DNA of 64,000 bases. Origin: Torymus aiolomorphi (Eukaryota; Arthropoda; Insecta; Hymenoptera; Torymidae). The notes beneath the pieces are model-generated. The model saw nothing but the letters and a program-made list of their open reading frames with translations. It was not told the DNA's origin and made no database searches. Each line of letters starts with the position of its first letter. The first letter of the stretch is position 1. Both the position numbers and the translations under genes were made by a program. The stretch is from contig CM070874.1 of assembly GCA_036365515.1 (NCBI GenBank), positions 45,445,083-45,509,082 of the forward strand. Direction: 5' to 3'. Shown here one piece after another: positions 36,901 through 47,805 of the stretch.

Positions 36901-39900
36901 GTATTCCAGTATCTGAATAGTTGCCGTACCACACCTAATAGGGTGCCATGCATATAATCTGGAGGAAAGCTCCAAATTATATCGAAAATTGGCAGTTTAA
37001 GTAAAACTGAATGGCCTTTCACTCCATTTATCCATTTTCCAAATTTTAATGACTTTTGTAAATCTGTTACATGGTCTTTATGTGATCGTATTTGGGGATC
37101 ATTTGCAAGAAGAGGATATCGCATGGAACCACTATCATATTTGCCAGGATGATAACAATAGCTACAACCACAACATCCATTAAATTTAATTCTATTTTGA
37201 AATAACGGTCTAGCCACAGTATCTGTACAACCGAATAATGGGAGAATTATTTTGTTGATACGTATTCCTGTGCGATGATCAGTTATATCAATACCTTCTG
37301 ACCGAAGACTTTCACACTCCTCCACAAAGGTAATCATGAAAAGATTCATAAAATCCGCTGTAGGTTCTTTTTCTGTTTGTAACAATGCAGCTAAAATTAT
37401 ATGTTTAAAACGAACATTGGGTGTTAATTCGTTGATGTATAGTTGAAGTGGCCACAAACTTTTTTTTTGCACTATTAAATAATTGTGCACCATCACCGTT
37501 AAAATTAAATGTCAAAGCATCAGGAAATTCCTTTTGTATATTTTTATATAATTCACAATTGGTAATGTCTTGTATAGTATCATTATTATGCGAAAGTTTT
37601 TTTAATAAATCCATATTATCTTGGATATCAGGACGATTCAGTAAAAGCTGTAACTGGTATTTTATGTCAACTGTTATAAAATAATTCAGTGATTTCGATG
37701 ATATAGTTATCATTTTTTCGCACTTCTCACATTGCACTGACTTCGAAATATTTATAACACTTTTAATCGAAAGTAATTTCACATTGCATTCGCTACAATA
37801 ATAATGTTTGTTAATCTTATCAGATGGAGTTTGAAACATCCTTGATATCAAGAAGGGTGTATAATTCCAATTATCAAATTCTGATCCAGCTAAAGTTTGA
37901 ATTAATTGCAATAACTCAATTTGCATATCTCGCGTCATATTGCATTTGATGATCATGCCTTTTAACATTAAAAGGACTTCCGAAACTGTTAAATTAGAAG
38001 CTGCAAACATAATTCTGTTGTCTTTTTCAAGTTATACAAATTTCTACTATCAGATTTTGAACGTGTCTCATCATCTTCATCGGATTCTTCGTCAGATTCA
38101 CTATCACTACTGCTATATATCTCGTTTTTCTTATATTCATCTTCAATAAACTCTGTACTTTCTTCAGAACCGCAACTTGAGGTAGTATCACATTCATCGT
38201 TCTCAATAACAATGTCAGTATCTAATAATGAAACATCGTTATCTTCAAATTCAATGTCACTGTGGCAAACTTCCGGATTTTGTATACTACTATTTTCTGT
38301 ATGTTCTATCTTTCTACTACTACTGGCAATTACATGACAATCACTTGTATTAGGTTTGTCTTCATTTCTTATGCATTTTTTACTGTAATAAATTTATAAA
38401 ATACCAATACAATGTATTAACAAACACGTATATTGTAACAAGATAAATTTTCACATTCGGTTCATATATAACTAATGTTAATTAAAGTATTTTGCATAAA
38501 AATTATTAATTAATTGCTTTATGGTATATGTTTTATCTTTTTACATAAACAGCTATTTGACGGTCCCAAGACCCCATTTTTTTGTGGTTCCGAGACGAGG
38601 AATATCTCAAGAAGTAATAAAATAGTACATTGTGTAACATGGGGGTGAAAGTAGCAGATAGTCCCTTGTGTTTACTGCCCGAAGCAAGAGCAGTAATTAC
38701 CCGAGAGAAAAATCTTCTCGCGAGGGCAGTAATCACCCAAGGGGAATATCTACTTTCGTCTCGTATTACGTATAGTATTTTATTCCACATTCGAGTGTCG
38801 CCACCTTTTGACCATGAGAAGAGAGACCGACTCATCCGACGCGTTTTTTGTTTTATTAAGGTTCGAATTTATAGTCAGTGCTCAGTGCTCAAACTTCCAA
38901 TATGGCGGCCATATTATTGTATATCTATATTATACATTGAAAGTTTGAGCACTGAGCACTGAATACTGACTATACATTCGAGCCTATGTTGATTTAAAAT
39001 GTGCGCGCATCTACCAGATTCTCTTCGATTCTACTACCGGGCGTTGCGCGAGAGGTGACGAATTAATGATTAACATTGGAATTATTAATTAAACAGAGTA
39101 TTAATTTGAGAATTAACTCTTCAATTGTTAATTAAATAACACAATTAATTGAGAGTTTTTCAATCGTTAATTAAATAGCTAATTAATTGAAAATTAACTT
39201 TCCCATCGATGAATTATTAAATGAGAATTAACTTTTTAATCGTTAATTTAATGGCCAATTTATTTGAATTCTTAATTAAATGACACAATTAATTGAGAAT
39301 TAATATTCTAATCTTCAATTAAATAGCTAATTAGTTGAGAATTAATTTTCCAATCTTCAATTAAATAACTAATGAATGAGGAATTAAGTTTTTAATTACC
39401 TTACTCCCGTGAATCTATAAATTGGCTAAATACATAACTGTTATCAGTAAAATACAAGAGAAAAGTGCTCGAAGTCTATAAAACGTTTGTACTTAGGAGT
39501 CGTACCTCCTAGGGTCCACCTACGACCATTTTAAGAAGACGTACACATGTAACGAGGAAGGGCGATTTGTGGTGAGATTTTCTTACCCTCGAATTTCGAA
39601 TATGCGCAGTATTACTAAGGCTTGTCTATTACGCAGTGAACGCCATTTCGGACGTTTACCTGAACTCGCGGCAGTTTACAAAGATTTTATGGATGAATAC
39701 TTCACAATCCATCATATGGAAAAAGTGACCATTGAGCTGGTAAGAACTGCATCCTGTATTGAAAAACTTTAGCAAAAATATCCGCGTCGTATTTAATGCT
39801 CCAACTTGCTGCCGATGAAGAGCGAGCTTTTCCCGAAGTTGCTGAAGTACTGCGCACAGGATGATATGCAGATGACTTTTACGCGGCAGAAGACTCCGTG

Positions 39901-42900
39901 AAAGAAGCTGCCAATTTGCGCGATCAACTAGCTTCAGCGGGTATGGAAGTTAGAAAATGGTCGGCCAAGCATAAAGATTTATTTAGTGGTTTAAGTGCTA
40001 CAGGAGCCCATTGTAAGGAGGATACCTTAAAACAAGAGGAGAAAGCAATATTTTCCTTAGGCCTTCGTTGGTTAGCGAACGTAGATGTTTCCTGTTTCAA
40101 CATTGCAGACTCACAAGTCTCATCTAGCTGTCGCGAAATGCTCCATTGTAGCCGCTACAGCAAAGCTTTTTGATCTAGTAGGGTGATTGTCGTCTACTGA
40201 TTACTATCGTGCATGCGAAAATTCTTTTTCAGAATTTATCGCTTCAGAAGTTGAATTAATATGATCAAGTTTCCCACAAAATTTTAAAATCTTGGATGAA
40301 ATATTCCAGTTGAAAGAGTTGGAAAAAATTAAAAGACCTTGCTGGATCGGCACATGTCAAAACTCCGAGTGGCTTCTCCATGGATTCTGTGATGCATCAG
40401 AGCGTGCTTTCGCATATGCAGTCTAAACCGTGGTCCCACGCCAAGGCGACTATTCTGTGAAATTACTCACGGCCAAATCCAAGGTTACACCTATTAAAGT
40501 TATAAGTTTGCCGAAATTCGATCGAAAATTGCCTTAACTCTCGGCCGCTTTGCCCGTTAAGTTCCGATGAAGAAGAAAAGGTAGTGATAACATGTAGCTA
40601 GTTGCGGTTGCGAACCGATGGTGAATGGACGAAGTTAATCATTTTTTAAATACATATGTGTGTATGTGAGTGAGAACTGGTAATCAATATCCAGTTTTAC
40701 TCTTACCATTGCTAAAACGAGTTTTTCTTTGATAACTCTGTCCTCGTCTGAAGACCGAACATATTTGAACAAAAGTAAAAATGTATCTTGTTAACAACTT
40801 AAGCTAATAGCTTATTCTTAAATAAATAAACAAATAAAAACTTACACTCCATATTTTGCTTATGTGATAACAAAATTTTTTCGTATCTTCTACGAGTCCA
40901 TTTGCTTACTTTGCCTTTACGATAATCATCAGATAAATACAATTTATAATTTTTCCTAGTTGGACCCATTGTTATTTAAATAAATATCTAATTAAAATAT
41001 TGCTAAACCTAAAATAATTTTAATCATCAAATATCTGCTTTTTTTTAAATGGATGTGAGGAAAGCATAATTCTTGTAAAAGAACGCGGGCTACTTAAGGT
41101 GGTTCCCCGGAAATCAGAGTTGATTCAACACATACTTAATTATACACGTAGGTCAATAAAAACATAACGTTTTGACATGTTTAAAAGATTTGACATTAAG
41201 AAGACACTGCGATTTTGATGATAAAGTGCATTTTTGAAATTTTACTGCAATATTTACTTCTAAAAATACGGATTTTTGAATAACAAAATTATAACAGAAG
41301 CAAACAATTTTTTTTAGTGCAGTATTTTCAAAATCGCAATGCAGTTATCTTCGAAATATATTTTAGAATATCTTTGAAAAGTTTCAAATCGATTGGTCAA
41401 ACCCCGTTGCGCTAAACAAAATGTTCTGATTTCATTCATTTTGACAGGTTTTTAGCTTTTATCCACTATAAAATGGACTTTAATGGACCCTATCAACATT
41501 CATATATGTTTGTTATGATGTATTTTAGTAAGTTTTACAAGAAAATATAATTAATTACGTAAAGAATTTGACCTTTACCTGTACCTTCTTCCGTTAAGGG
41601 ACGTGACAACAAAAAAGAAAATAAGAACAAGGAAGCAAGAAGATTGCAAAATAAGGGAAAACCGATTGTTTAAATAAATTAGTTTTGCAAAAACAATGTC
41701 AACACATATATAACATGCATGTTGAAGATAAAAATACGCTGCAATCACAAATTATGAATATTATGAAAATTGAAAAAATTTGTTATTAATTTTGCAGACG
41801 TAAACCTTCAATGAAAAAACTCAGTACATACACTAAAAAAGGTAAGGGCGCTGCAAGCCGCCGCGTATGTGTATACAGCTGCGCTCAGGTTTTGAGTAGA
41901 CGTTGCTGATTTTAGCGGAACATACGTCCTAAAATGAATCCGCAACAATATACGGAACTACGCATGCGTAGGTTGCGCGAGTGCTCCCCTAAAAGCGGAC
42001 AGTATAGGGTAACTAGCCCAGTAGATATAGACACAGATAGACGAATAATATAGTTTTATCATTAAGTAAAGAAATTTTTAAAGTAAACTACACTTAATCT
42101 TCAAGAACTATGTAAAACTAAGTGAAAAAACTTTTTTTACTACGTCTATCTGTTAACAGTAAGTTGTATCATTAATTAAAAGATCGTCCATCTACTGGCA
42201 TTTCGTTTGCTTTAACCGTCCATCTATTGGGCAGTTAGTGGATAGTGTGGGTGGAGTGCTTCGTCCGACTTGAGGACCTAATAAAGCAGTGCTTTCGGTC
42301 TATCTGTCAGGTTATAGAGAGAATAGAGGGTAGGCTCCAGAGAAATAAGGGCAGTGTAATATAATGGGGGACAGCCGCTTACTCGTTCCACTCAACAGAT
42401 ATAAACATAGGACATCATGTGGAAAAAACGACCTCGAAAATGGTGATAAGGTATTTTGCGCATTTTTTATAGATATTTTCATGATGAATAATCTTGTAGA
42501 AAAGGGAACGTGTAAAAAGTGTCTTTGTTGTGTTAAAGAGTTAATAAAATATGTTAAATTATTAACTAAATATGTTAAATGGTTAATTAATTGTGTTAAA
42601 TAATTAATTAAATATGTTAAAATCTTACCCTGTCAGAAATCTCATTCAATTTGCAACTTAGAATACCAGCTGTATCATTTATACAGTTAATATTAATTTT
42701 GTTCTTCGACGTTCCAGCTTTTTCTATTTCTGAAAGTTCAGAGGCTGAATCCAAAATATTTTGAGGAGGAAGTGTAATTCTATTTTTCTTTATTTTTTCC
42801 TCCAATTTTTGTAAATCATCTGAAAATTATTTTAACATTCTATACATAGTTTTTAAATGTCACCTTTACAATAAAAAGTTCCTTTTAACATAAATACGCG

Positions 42901-43609
42901 CGGTGAAACTATTTTCTAGTTATGCTACTTTGATCATTATAGCTTAAATTGTACATTTCCATGTTTTGCATCGATTGATTAAACAATAAATTAAAAAATA
43001 ATTACATTAAAATTAAAAGAGCAAGTTTTATCAGAAAATTTACTTTTGAAATTGATTATGTAGCCGGTACATTCAAGGTGGCCCTTGCAATATATATAGT
43101 ACCTTTAAAAATAGTTTTTTATTTCTTTCTGAAATATTTTATGCTAATATTATTAATAAGGAAATTTCAAAGAGACTTACCAGTTATAGATTTACTATTA
43201 CAGCTATAGATATCACAACTAAAATATCTCTGGTTATTCCACACCTTTCTTGCATTAATAATATTAGCATATTAACATATAATATTGCAGGGATCACCTT
43301 AATTACAAAGTCATAAGGTGATGACAAAAATGATATAATAAAAATGAAAGATATTTTCCTTATACATAAAATCTCATCCTATTGTACGGAGTTCTTTAAC
43401 TAAAACTCCCTGAACACAATAAATTTGTAATATAATATTATTTATTTAATATTACCTTCAAAAAATACAATTACAGCATCAAAGGAATTACCATCAATCA
43501 AAACTTTGTATTTTTTTAACTTATCTACACAAGCGATATCCACTCGTGGAATATTACTATCATCCACTATTCTAAAAGCTCCGTCATTCAACTTAACATA
43601 AAAATACAT
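27960..43609 (-). CDS. BEN-domain protein encoded by the giant element
   Basis: Predicted DNA-binding/chromatin protein. Exons: 43456-43609, 42629-42819, 32394-32513, 30525-31339, 29679-29760 (approx.), about 28935-29175, 27960-28271; junction phases agree. The N-terminus MYFYVKLNDGAFRIVDD matches the usual start of insect BEN proteins (a short beta-rich module ending IVFFEG). A coiled-coil/Lys-Glu-rich middle follows (exon 4). The BEN domain spans exons 5-7: VREDGH-IHCGNDIYISLTAYD, SHFVKEIAVSIIGIQELKE, SITGRGCHRSKNN, then DLRREVGAWIAAKMWDLNRP. Four apparent one-base losses in A runs (near 31236, 31142, 28127, 28072) break the frame; read strictly, translation stops at 28089, whereas the acidic Ser/Asp-rich tail runs to 27960. 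Intron 2 is 10 kb and contains the whole transposase gene. Whether the first two exons truly belong to the same transcript is inferred from phase and family architecture. Confidence 0.7.
29905..30300 (+). repeat. Dispersed repeat R, copy 1 (partial)
   Basis: Begins AACCGCTGCCAATTCATTGG, then CTTCCTCAA, and further on TTCTCTTTCGAATGCTACCC. The same blocks recur at 43860, 45045-46400 and 46405-47640. Non-coding; it lies in an intron of the BEN gene. Confidence 0.65.
31362..31386. repeat. (TA)n tract
   Basis: Uninterrupted TA dinucleotides immediately upstream (in minus sense) of BEN exon 4. Confidence 0.9.
31640..32393. other. Intron sequence of the BEN gene
   Basis: AT-rich, without frames. 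Nothing recognised except that it lies between BEN exons 3 and 4. Confidence 0.4.
32968..34352. mobile_element. TIR element whose body is a ~150-bp satellite
   Basis: GATCAAATATGTGGTTGAAG at about 32971 and GTTTGCAACATTGCGACTCC just after it are mirrored by GGAGTCGCTATGTTGCAAAC and CTTCAAGCACATGATC near 34311-34345. The inner arms also pair (AAAACAACAAAAAGTCACC at about 33106 against GGTGACTTTTTGTTGTTTTT at 34281). Between them is the tandem array. No protein is encoded; frames at 33238-33453 and 33657-33998 are unit translations. It lies in BEN intron 2. Confidence 0.75.
33125..34285 (+). repeat. Higher-order satellite, ~151-bp units
   Basis: The GAGAT.G.CAA.AATTTTATTC anchor lies at 33186, 33338, 33489, 33641, 33784, 33921, 34073 and 34223. 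Units fall into three types by sequence: A (TTTAAGCCTGCAGGATACCT), B (TTTTGAGC..GCAG..AGCTAC with AACGATGCA) and C (GATTGACAATAATTTT). The order is A-B-C, A-B, A-B-C. Confidence 0.8.
34353..35849. other. No gene seen; GC-richer patch and small palindrome
   Basis: Poly-T at 34374-34394. The 34600-34990 stretch has frames on three readings (118 and 103 codons) that overlap each other and resemble nothing I know, so I call none. AAATGACACACCATATGTGT at about 35123 starts a 26-bp near-palindrome. Confidence 0.4.
35850..40969 (-). CDS. CACTA/EnSpm-like (Plavaka-type) transposase
   Basis: Predicted to cut and paste the giant element. Exon 1 is 40846-40969 (MGPTRKNYKLYLSDDYRKGK, basic); exon 2 runs from 38382 to the TAA at 35850. 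The exon-2 start is Ser/Asp/Glu-rich (SSSDSESDEESDEDDE). Then comes a two-CxxC zinc ribbon (YYCSECNVKL...VQCEKCEKMI), the first catalytic-Asp region (FNFNGDGAQLF...LWPLQLYINEL), a second Asp plus Cys cluster (FGCTDTVARPLF, FNGCCGCSYCYHPG), and the diagnostic DYMHGTLLGVVRQLF block. The C-terminal part has NVHSLIHY and GPLWCTSAFPFENGIY. These blocks are typical of animal and fungal EnSpm transposases. Frame breaks of one base lie at A runs at 38376-38381 (exon junction), 38023-38027 and 37460-37468, so as given the ORF is split into 37405-38010 and 35850-37496. A BEL/Pao fragment, a MITE and a tandem repeat occupy its intron. Confidence 0.8.
38857..38986. repeat. Hairpin MITE, TAAGGTTCGAATT family (copy 1)
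   Basis: TAAGGTTCGAATTTATAGTC at 38857 mirrors GACTATACATTCGAGCCTA ending at 38986. Inner arms CAGTGCTCAGTGCTCAAACT also pair. The second member is at 53734-53861. Confidence 0.8.
39065..39400. repeat. ~45-50-bp AT tandem repeat
   Basis: Seven or so degenerate copies of (A/T)GAGAATTAACTTT.CAATC followed by TTAATTAAATAGCTAATTAA. A related ~21-bp repeat (AAATATGTTAAAT) lies at 42545-42620. Confidence 0.65.
39560..40560 (+). pseudogene. BEL/Pao retrotransposon polyprotein fragment
   Basis: Plus-strand relic of an LTR retrotransposon of the BEL/Pao group (reverse transcriptase to RNase H). In order: SITKACLLRSERHFGR and a YKDFMDEYFTIHHMEKV block (typical of the segment before RT), ADEERAFP, an altered active site YADD, LRDQLASAGMEVRKWSAKH, LGLRWL, AKLFDLVG and LLHGFCDASERAFAYAV. 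Internal stops, a missing piece between 39775 and 39795, and frame changes make it dead. No LTRs were found at its edges. It lies in the transposase intron, opposite strand. Confidence 0.8.
40970..42628. other. BEN intron 2, upstream of the transposase start
   Basis: It holds whatever promotes the transposase gene. An imperfect inverted pair lies at about 41209-41350 (CTGCGATTTTGATG / TCAAAATCGCAATGCAG). GC-richer 41830-42000 and 42180-42370 show no recognisable frame. The 79-codon plus frame at 42364 ends in the 21-bp AT repeat and is not convincing. Confidence 0.4.
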
Positions 43610-43859
43610 AGCGTACGCCAATTTAACGTAATAACTAAAGATGCAGCTCTATTTCTGAAAAAATATTTAATATTACAACAATAGCCATTGATATGATAAA
43701 AATGGAAAAATTTTAAATGGAATATATAAAATGAAAAGCTAAAGAACGGTTATATTTCAGCACTGAATCTGAGGGAAAACTAAATATAGCCATTAAATTA
43801 ATAATTCTTACATTAGATAAACTTAAATTGTATCAGTTCTAAAACAAAACATAAAATAA

Positions 43860-44450
43860 ACCGCTGCCAATTCATTGTCAAGATGCTCCCTCCAATTAAT
43901 TAATCGATTCAATTTTTAAAATTTTAAAAACAAAAGAAAATTTTTCGCAACAAAACTTTATTAATAAATAAACTGTTTTCTTTGTTGTTCTTTGTTGTTT
44001 GTTAAACAATTTTACTTAATACAAAAATATCTTTTTTGTTTTTTCATTTACGTATCCTATACAAACAATTAATTATTGTTATAACAAATATTAAAGAATT
44101 ACATTAGTTTGAGAAAGAAAAGTATTTCTTGGCAATAATAAATATTTGTTTTGAAACAGGGATTTAATCGTAAACGAAAGAAAACGCACTTTTTTCAAAA
44201 ATAATTTTTTTCTCGGAAACAAATCAACATAACCTCTTCAAATTTTAACACAATGTTGTACTCGATAAGTGTAATAATTGGTACAAATTTTGAGTGGATA
44301 CATGAAAAAGTTTATGAGACATTAATTAAAGAATTATAAACCATATTTTCATTAATAACAAATGACAGGCTAAATATAATTTAAATTTACAAAAAAAATG
44401 TAGGTAATTTAACGACCTTTTAAGAAAAAGTTATTATATTAATTTTATTT
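43860..44450 (+). repeat. Dispersed repeat R, copy 2
   Basis: Begins AACCGCTGCCAATTCATTGT and ends with the TAATAACAAATGACAGGCTA / GTAATTTAACGACCTTT blocks, which also occur near 45718 and 51220. Confidence 0.65.
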
Positions 44451-45044
44451 GAATCAGATGAATTGATTAATAGTAGTAACGCAAACAAAAATAAGGAGCA
44501 TGATGACGCGGAGAGCAAACAGCAGTTAAATCCTGATGTAGTTAAAGCCATAACAGGTAAAACCGAATGTCCAGAGAAAGATAGCGATGTATATATATTT
44601 AAAATTATATTAGCGGTACACATATTTATTTATGTATATGATTTTTTTAGAATGTGTAATTGAAAAATTTGCTGATAAAAAAAAGAGAAACATCAAAGTG
44701 TAATAATTTATCAAGAAAACAATAAGCTATTGTGTTAATCAATAATTTCTGAATCTTTTATATTAATTTATTAATTTAACAAAACTCCCTATACTAATTA
44801 AAGACTGCCGGCAGTATTAACTATACGCTGTAGTTACTACTTTACACTAGTTGTAGTAACTACTGATATACTACCTGTAGTAACTACTACAGAATTCCTG
44901 TAATGCTAAATACACACTGCAGTTATTTTTGCAGATTTTAGCTATTTATATTCTGCATTATCATGATTTTTTTCAAAAAAATTTACCGTTTAGTTAGGGA
45001 GTTATAAGCTTTTAAAAAAAAAATAAAAAAAAAACACATTTTTG
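44451..45044. other. No gene seen
   Basis: A plus frame at 44463-44663 starts Asn/Lys-rich and ends hydrophobic; it is too short and composition-driven to call. AT-rich otherwise. Confidence 0.35.
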
Positions 45045-45994
45045 TTAATAACAAAACAACCGTGATAGCTAAAAACTTTTTTTTTATAGAAAAAATAGGT
45101 ATTTTAATTCTCTTTCGAATGCTACCCATCCGATTCCAATAACGCGATCCTATCATTAAAAAAAAACCCGCTGCCAATTCTTTGGCACTTAGCTTCCTCA
45201 AAATAATTTATCGTTTCTTTTTATTAAATTGAAATTATAATAATGAATTTTTCACAAAAAAAATAAAAAAAATAAAAAATTTTCTAAATTAAATTATCTC
45301 AAATTTATGACTTTTAAAAAATACATTTTCATATTAATATAATATTTCTTTTAAGATTATATTAATATAATTTTCATTAATATAATCTTATTAGTCATAT
45401 AATCGTCTTTTTCAAATATCTTTAGTCGTAATGGAGCGTTTTTTGTTTGGCAACGAACTCGGTTCGAAGATATAAAAAAGCTGTGTCTGTGCCAAATTTC
45501 AAGACGATTCATTGACTTTTACTCCTGTTATCGTGTCCGAAAGAAAATGTACGTTTTTTTCAAAAATATTTTTTTCTCGGAAACACATGAAGATAATCAC
45601 TTGAAATTTTAACCAAATATAGTCTTCAATGAGTGTTTTAAGTGGTTGAAATTTAAGGTCGATAAATAAAATATTTTTTGAGAAATAAATTTATGAAATA
45701 TAAAAATGTTTTCCTTAATAACAAATGACAGAGTAAAAATAATTCAACTTTTAAAAAAAGAAATTATAGGTAATTTGACGACCTTTCAAGAAAAATTTAT
45801 TATATTATGTAATATTGGCTGTATGATATCAAAAAATCAACAAAACTAAAAATTCAAAATCGTTTTTTGGTTATAAAACAAAAGAAAAACGCTAAAATGA
45901 AAAAATAGGTTAAGCTATCTCTATTCTACTTCCAAACGAAGAGAATAAGCCCTCTCCGAAGAAAATCGGTGAATTGGTTCAAAAGTTATAGCAG

Positions 45995-46068
<74 letters not shown>

Positions 46069-46404
46069 ACTCACCCACCCACCCACACACACACACACAC
46101 AAACACGAAAATTTGTTTGCTCAAAAACGACGGATTTTGATGCCAAAAGTCTTAAGACATGTTTTTAAACATTTTTTATTTCAAAATTTTTTTTCATCAT
46201 TAGAAAGCTTCCCCTTTGAGGAAGCAAAAATAAATATTTGGAAAAATAGGAATTTTTTTTTTCGTCGAGGGCTTTGGATCTCTGTTGGAAGTAGTGACAT
46301 TTCCTTAAAGGTATTGAAATTACCTATCACTCCATGTTTGTGTCGGCCCAATCGAATAATATTAAGTCGGTTAGAAAAAAATAAAGAAAAATATCGATAA
46401 ATTG
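45045..46404 (+). repeat. Dispersed repeat R, copy 3 (long)
   Basis: Runs through CCGCTGCCAATTCTTTGGCA, the AATATCTTTAGTCGTAATGG block, CCTGTTATCGTGTCCGAAAG and ACAAATGACAG to a CTTCC.CTTTGAGGAAGC palindrome. It contains the (CA)n tract and provides an empty site for the MITE in copy 4. Frames here (44983-45201, 46181-46420) are repeat translations. Confidence 0.75.
45996..46106. repeat. (CA)n microsatellite
   Basis: About 55 CA units with a few CCCAC interruptions near the right side. The Thr-His frame through it (45969-46400) is not a gene. Confidence 0.95.
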
Positions 46405-47640
46405 AAAAAACCGCTGCCAATTCTTTGGCACTTAGCTTCCTCAGAATAATTTATCGATTCCTTTTATTAAATTGAAATTATAATAATGAATTTTTCACAA
46501 AAAAAAATAAAAATTTTCTAAATTAAATTATCTCAAATTTATGACTTTTAAAAAATACATTTTCATATTAATATAATATTTTTTTTTAAAGATTATATTA
46601 ATATAATTTTCATTAATATAATCTTATTAGTCATATAATCGTCTTTTTCAAATATCTTTAGTCGTAATGGACCGATTTTTTTGGGCAACGAACTCGGTTC
46701 GAAGATATAAAAAGCTGTCTCTGTGCCAAATTTCAAGACGATTCGTTGACTTTTACTCCTGTTATCGTGTCCGAAAGAAAATGCACTTGTTTTCAAAAAT
46801 TTTTATTTTCTCGGAAAGAAGTGAAGATAATCACTTGAAATTTTAACCAAATATACAACTTGTTCGGAAAATGTATGCGTCTGTAAACATAATCCTGTAG
46901 AGCGCAAAATTCTAAGAAAAAGTTCTTTTACCATTTTTCATACTAGTACTTTTTAGTAACTGATGTGTTTAAATTGTTTGTTTTGAATAGAAAATGTATA
47001 CCTATGTTTATAAGATGATATCTATAGATATACAATTCCTATTAAAAACAAACAATTTAAACACATCAGTTACTAAAAAGGTAATAGTCATATGAAAAAT
47101 GGTAAAGGAACTTTTTCTTAGAATTTTGCGCTCTACACGATTATGTTTACAGACGCATACATTTTCCGAACAAGTTGTAGTCTTCAATGAGTGTTATAAG
47201 TGGTTGAAATTTAAGGTCGATAAATCAACAATTCTCTAAAAAAACGCGATTCGAAAATTAAAAAAAAATTTTTAACCTCAAATATCTTTTGTCGTAATGG
47301 ACCGATTTTTTTGGACAACAAACTGGGTTCGAAGATATAAAAAAGCTGTGTCTGTGCCAAATTTCAAGACGATTCATTGATTTTTACTCCTGTTATCGTG
47401 TCCGAAATTCAAAATCGTTTTTTGGTTATAAAACAAAAGAAAAACGATAAAATGATAAACTAGGTTAAGGTATCTCTATTCTACTTCCAAACGAAGAGAA
47501 AAAGCCCTCTCCGATGAAAATCGGTCAATTGGTTCAAAAGTTATAGCAGGTACACACATTTTTTTCACCATTACAAAGCTTCCTCTTTGAGGAAGCAATA
47601 ATTTTTGGTAGCTCTGGGTTTGCGTATCGGTCGAAAGTAG
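46405..47640 (+). repeat. Dispersed repeat R, copy 4, with nested MITE
   Basis: Same order of blocks as copy 3, more than 90% alike over long stretches (e.g. TTCGAAGATATAAAAAGCTG), interrupted at 46856-47177 by a TIR insertion. Confidence 0.75.
46856..47177. mobile_element. 322-bp MITE with TA target duplication
   Basis: CAACTTGTTCGGAAAATGTA at 46856 mirrors the right end (CCGAACAAGTTG to 47177). The arms pair for about 130-150 bp with few mismatches. It is flanked by TA at 46854-46855 and 47178-47179. The sister repeat copy has the intact site (ACCAAATATAGTCTTCAATG at about 45622) with a single TA, showing precise insertion. TA duplication and TIR form suggest a Tc1/mariner-type MITE. Confidence 0.92.
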
Positions 47641-47805
47641 GCCTATTTTCTTAAAGGCCTTGAAATTTCCTATCTACCAATATTTTTGTCGCGCTGTAGC
47701 ACAAGCGCGGCTCAAGGCAGGTTGCTTATGGCTTTAAACAGCCGTGAGCGCGTGTATGAGTATGTATATTATAGATATGTGTGAATGTTTGCTTGCACAC
47801 ATGTA

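Noticed and set aside
38533..38962. Overlapping 100- and 110-codon frames as an extra transposase exon
   Set aside because: The transposase first exon is found at 40846-40969 with proper donor; this stretch contains an imperfect inverted repeat and part of a MITE.
45969..46400. 143-codon plus frame
   Set aside because: Thr-His repeat is only the translation of the (CA)n tract, followed by repeat R sequence.
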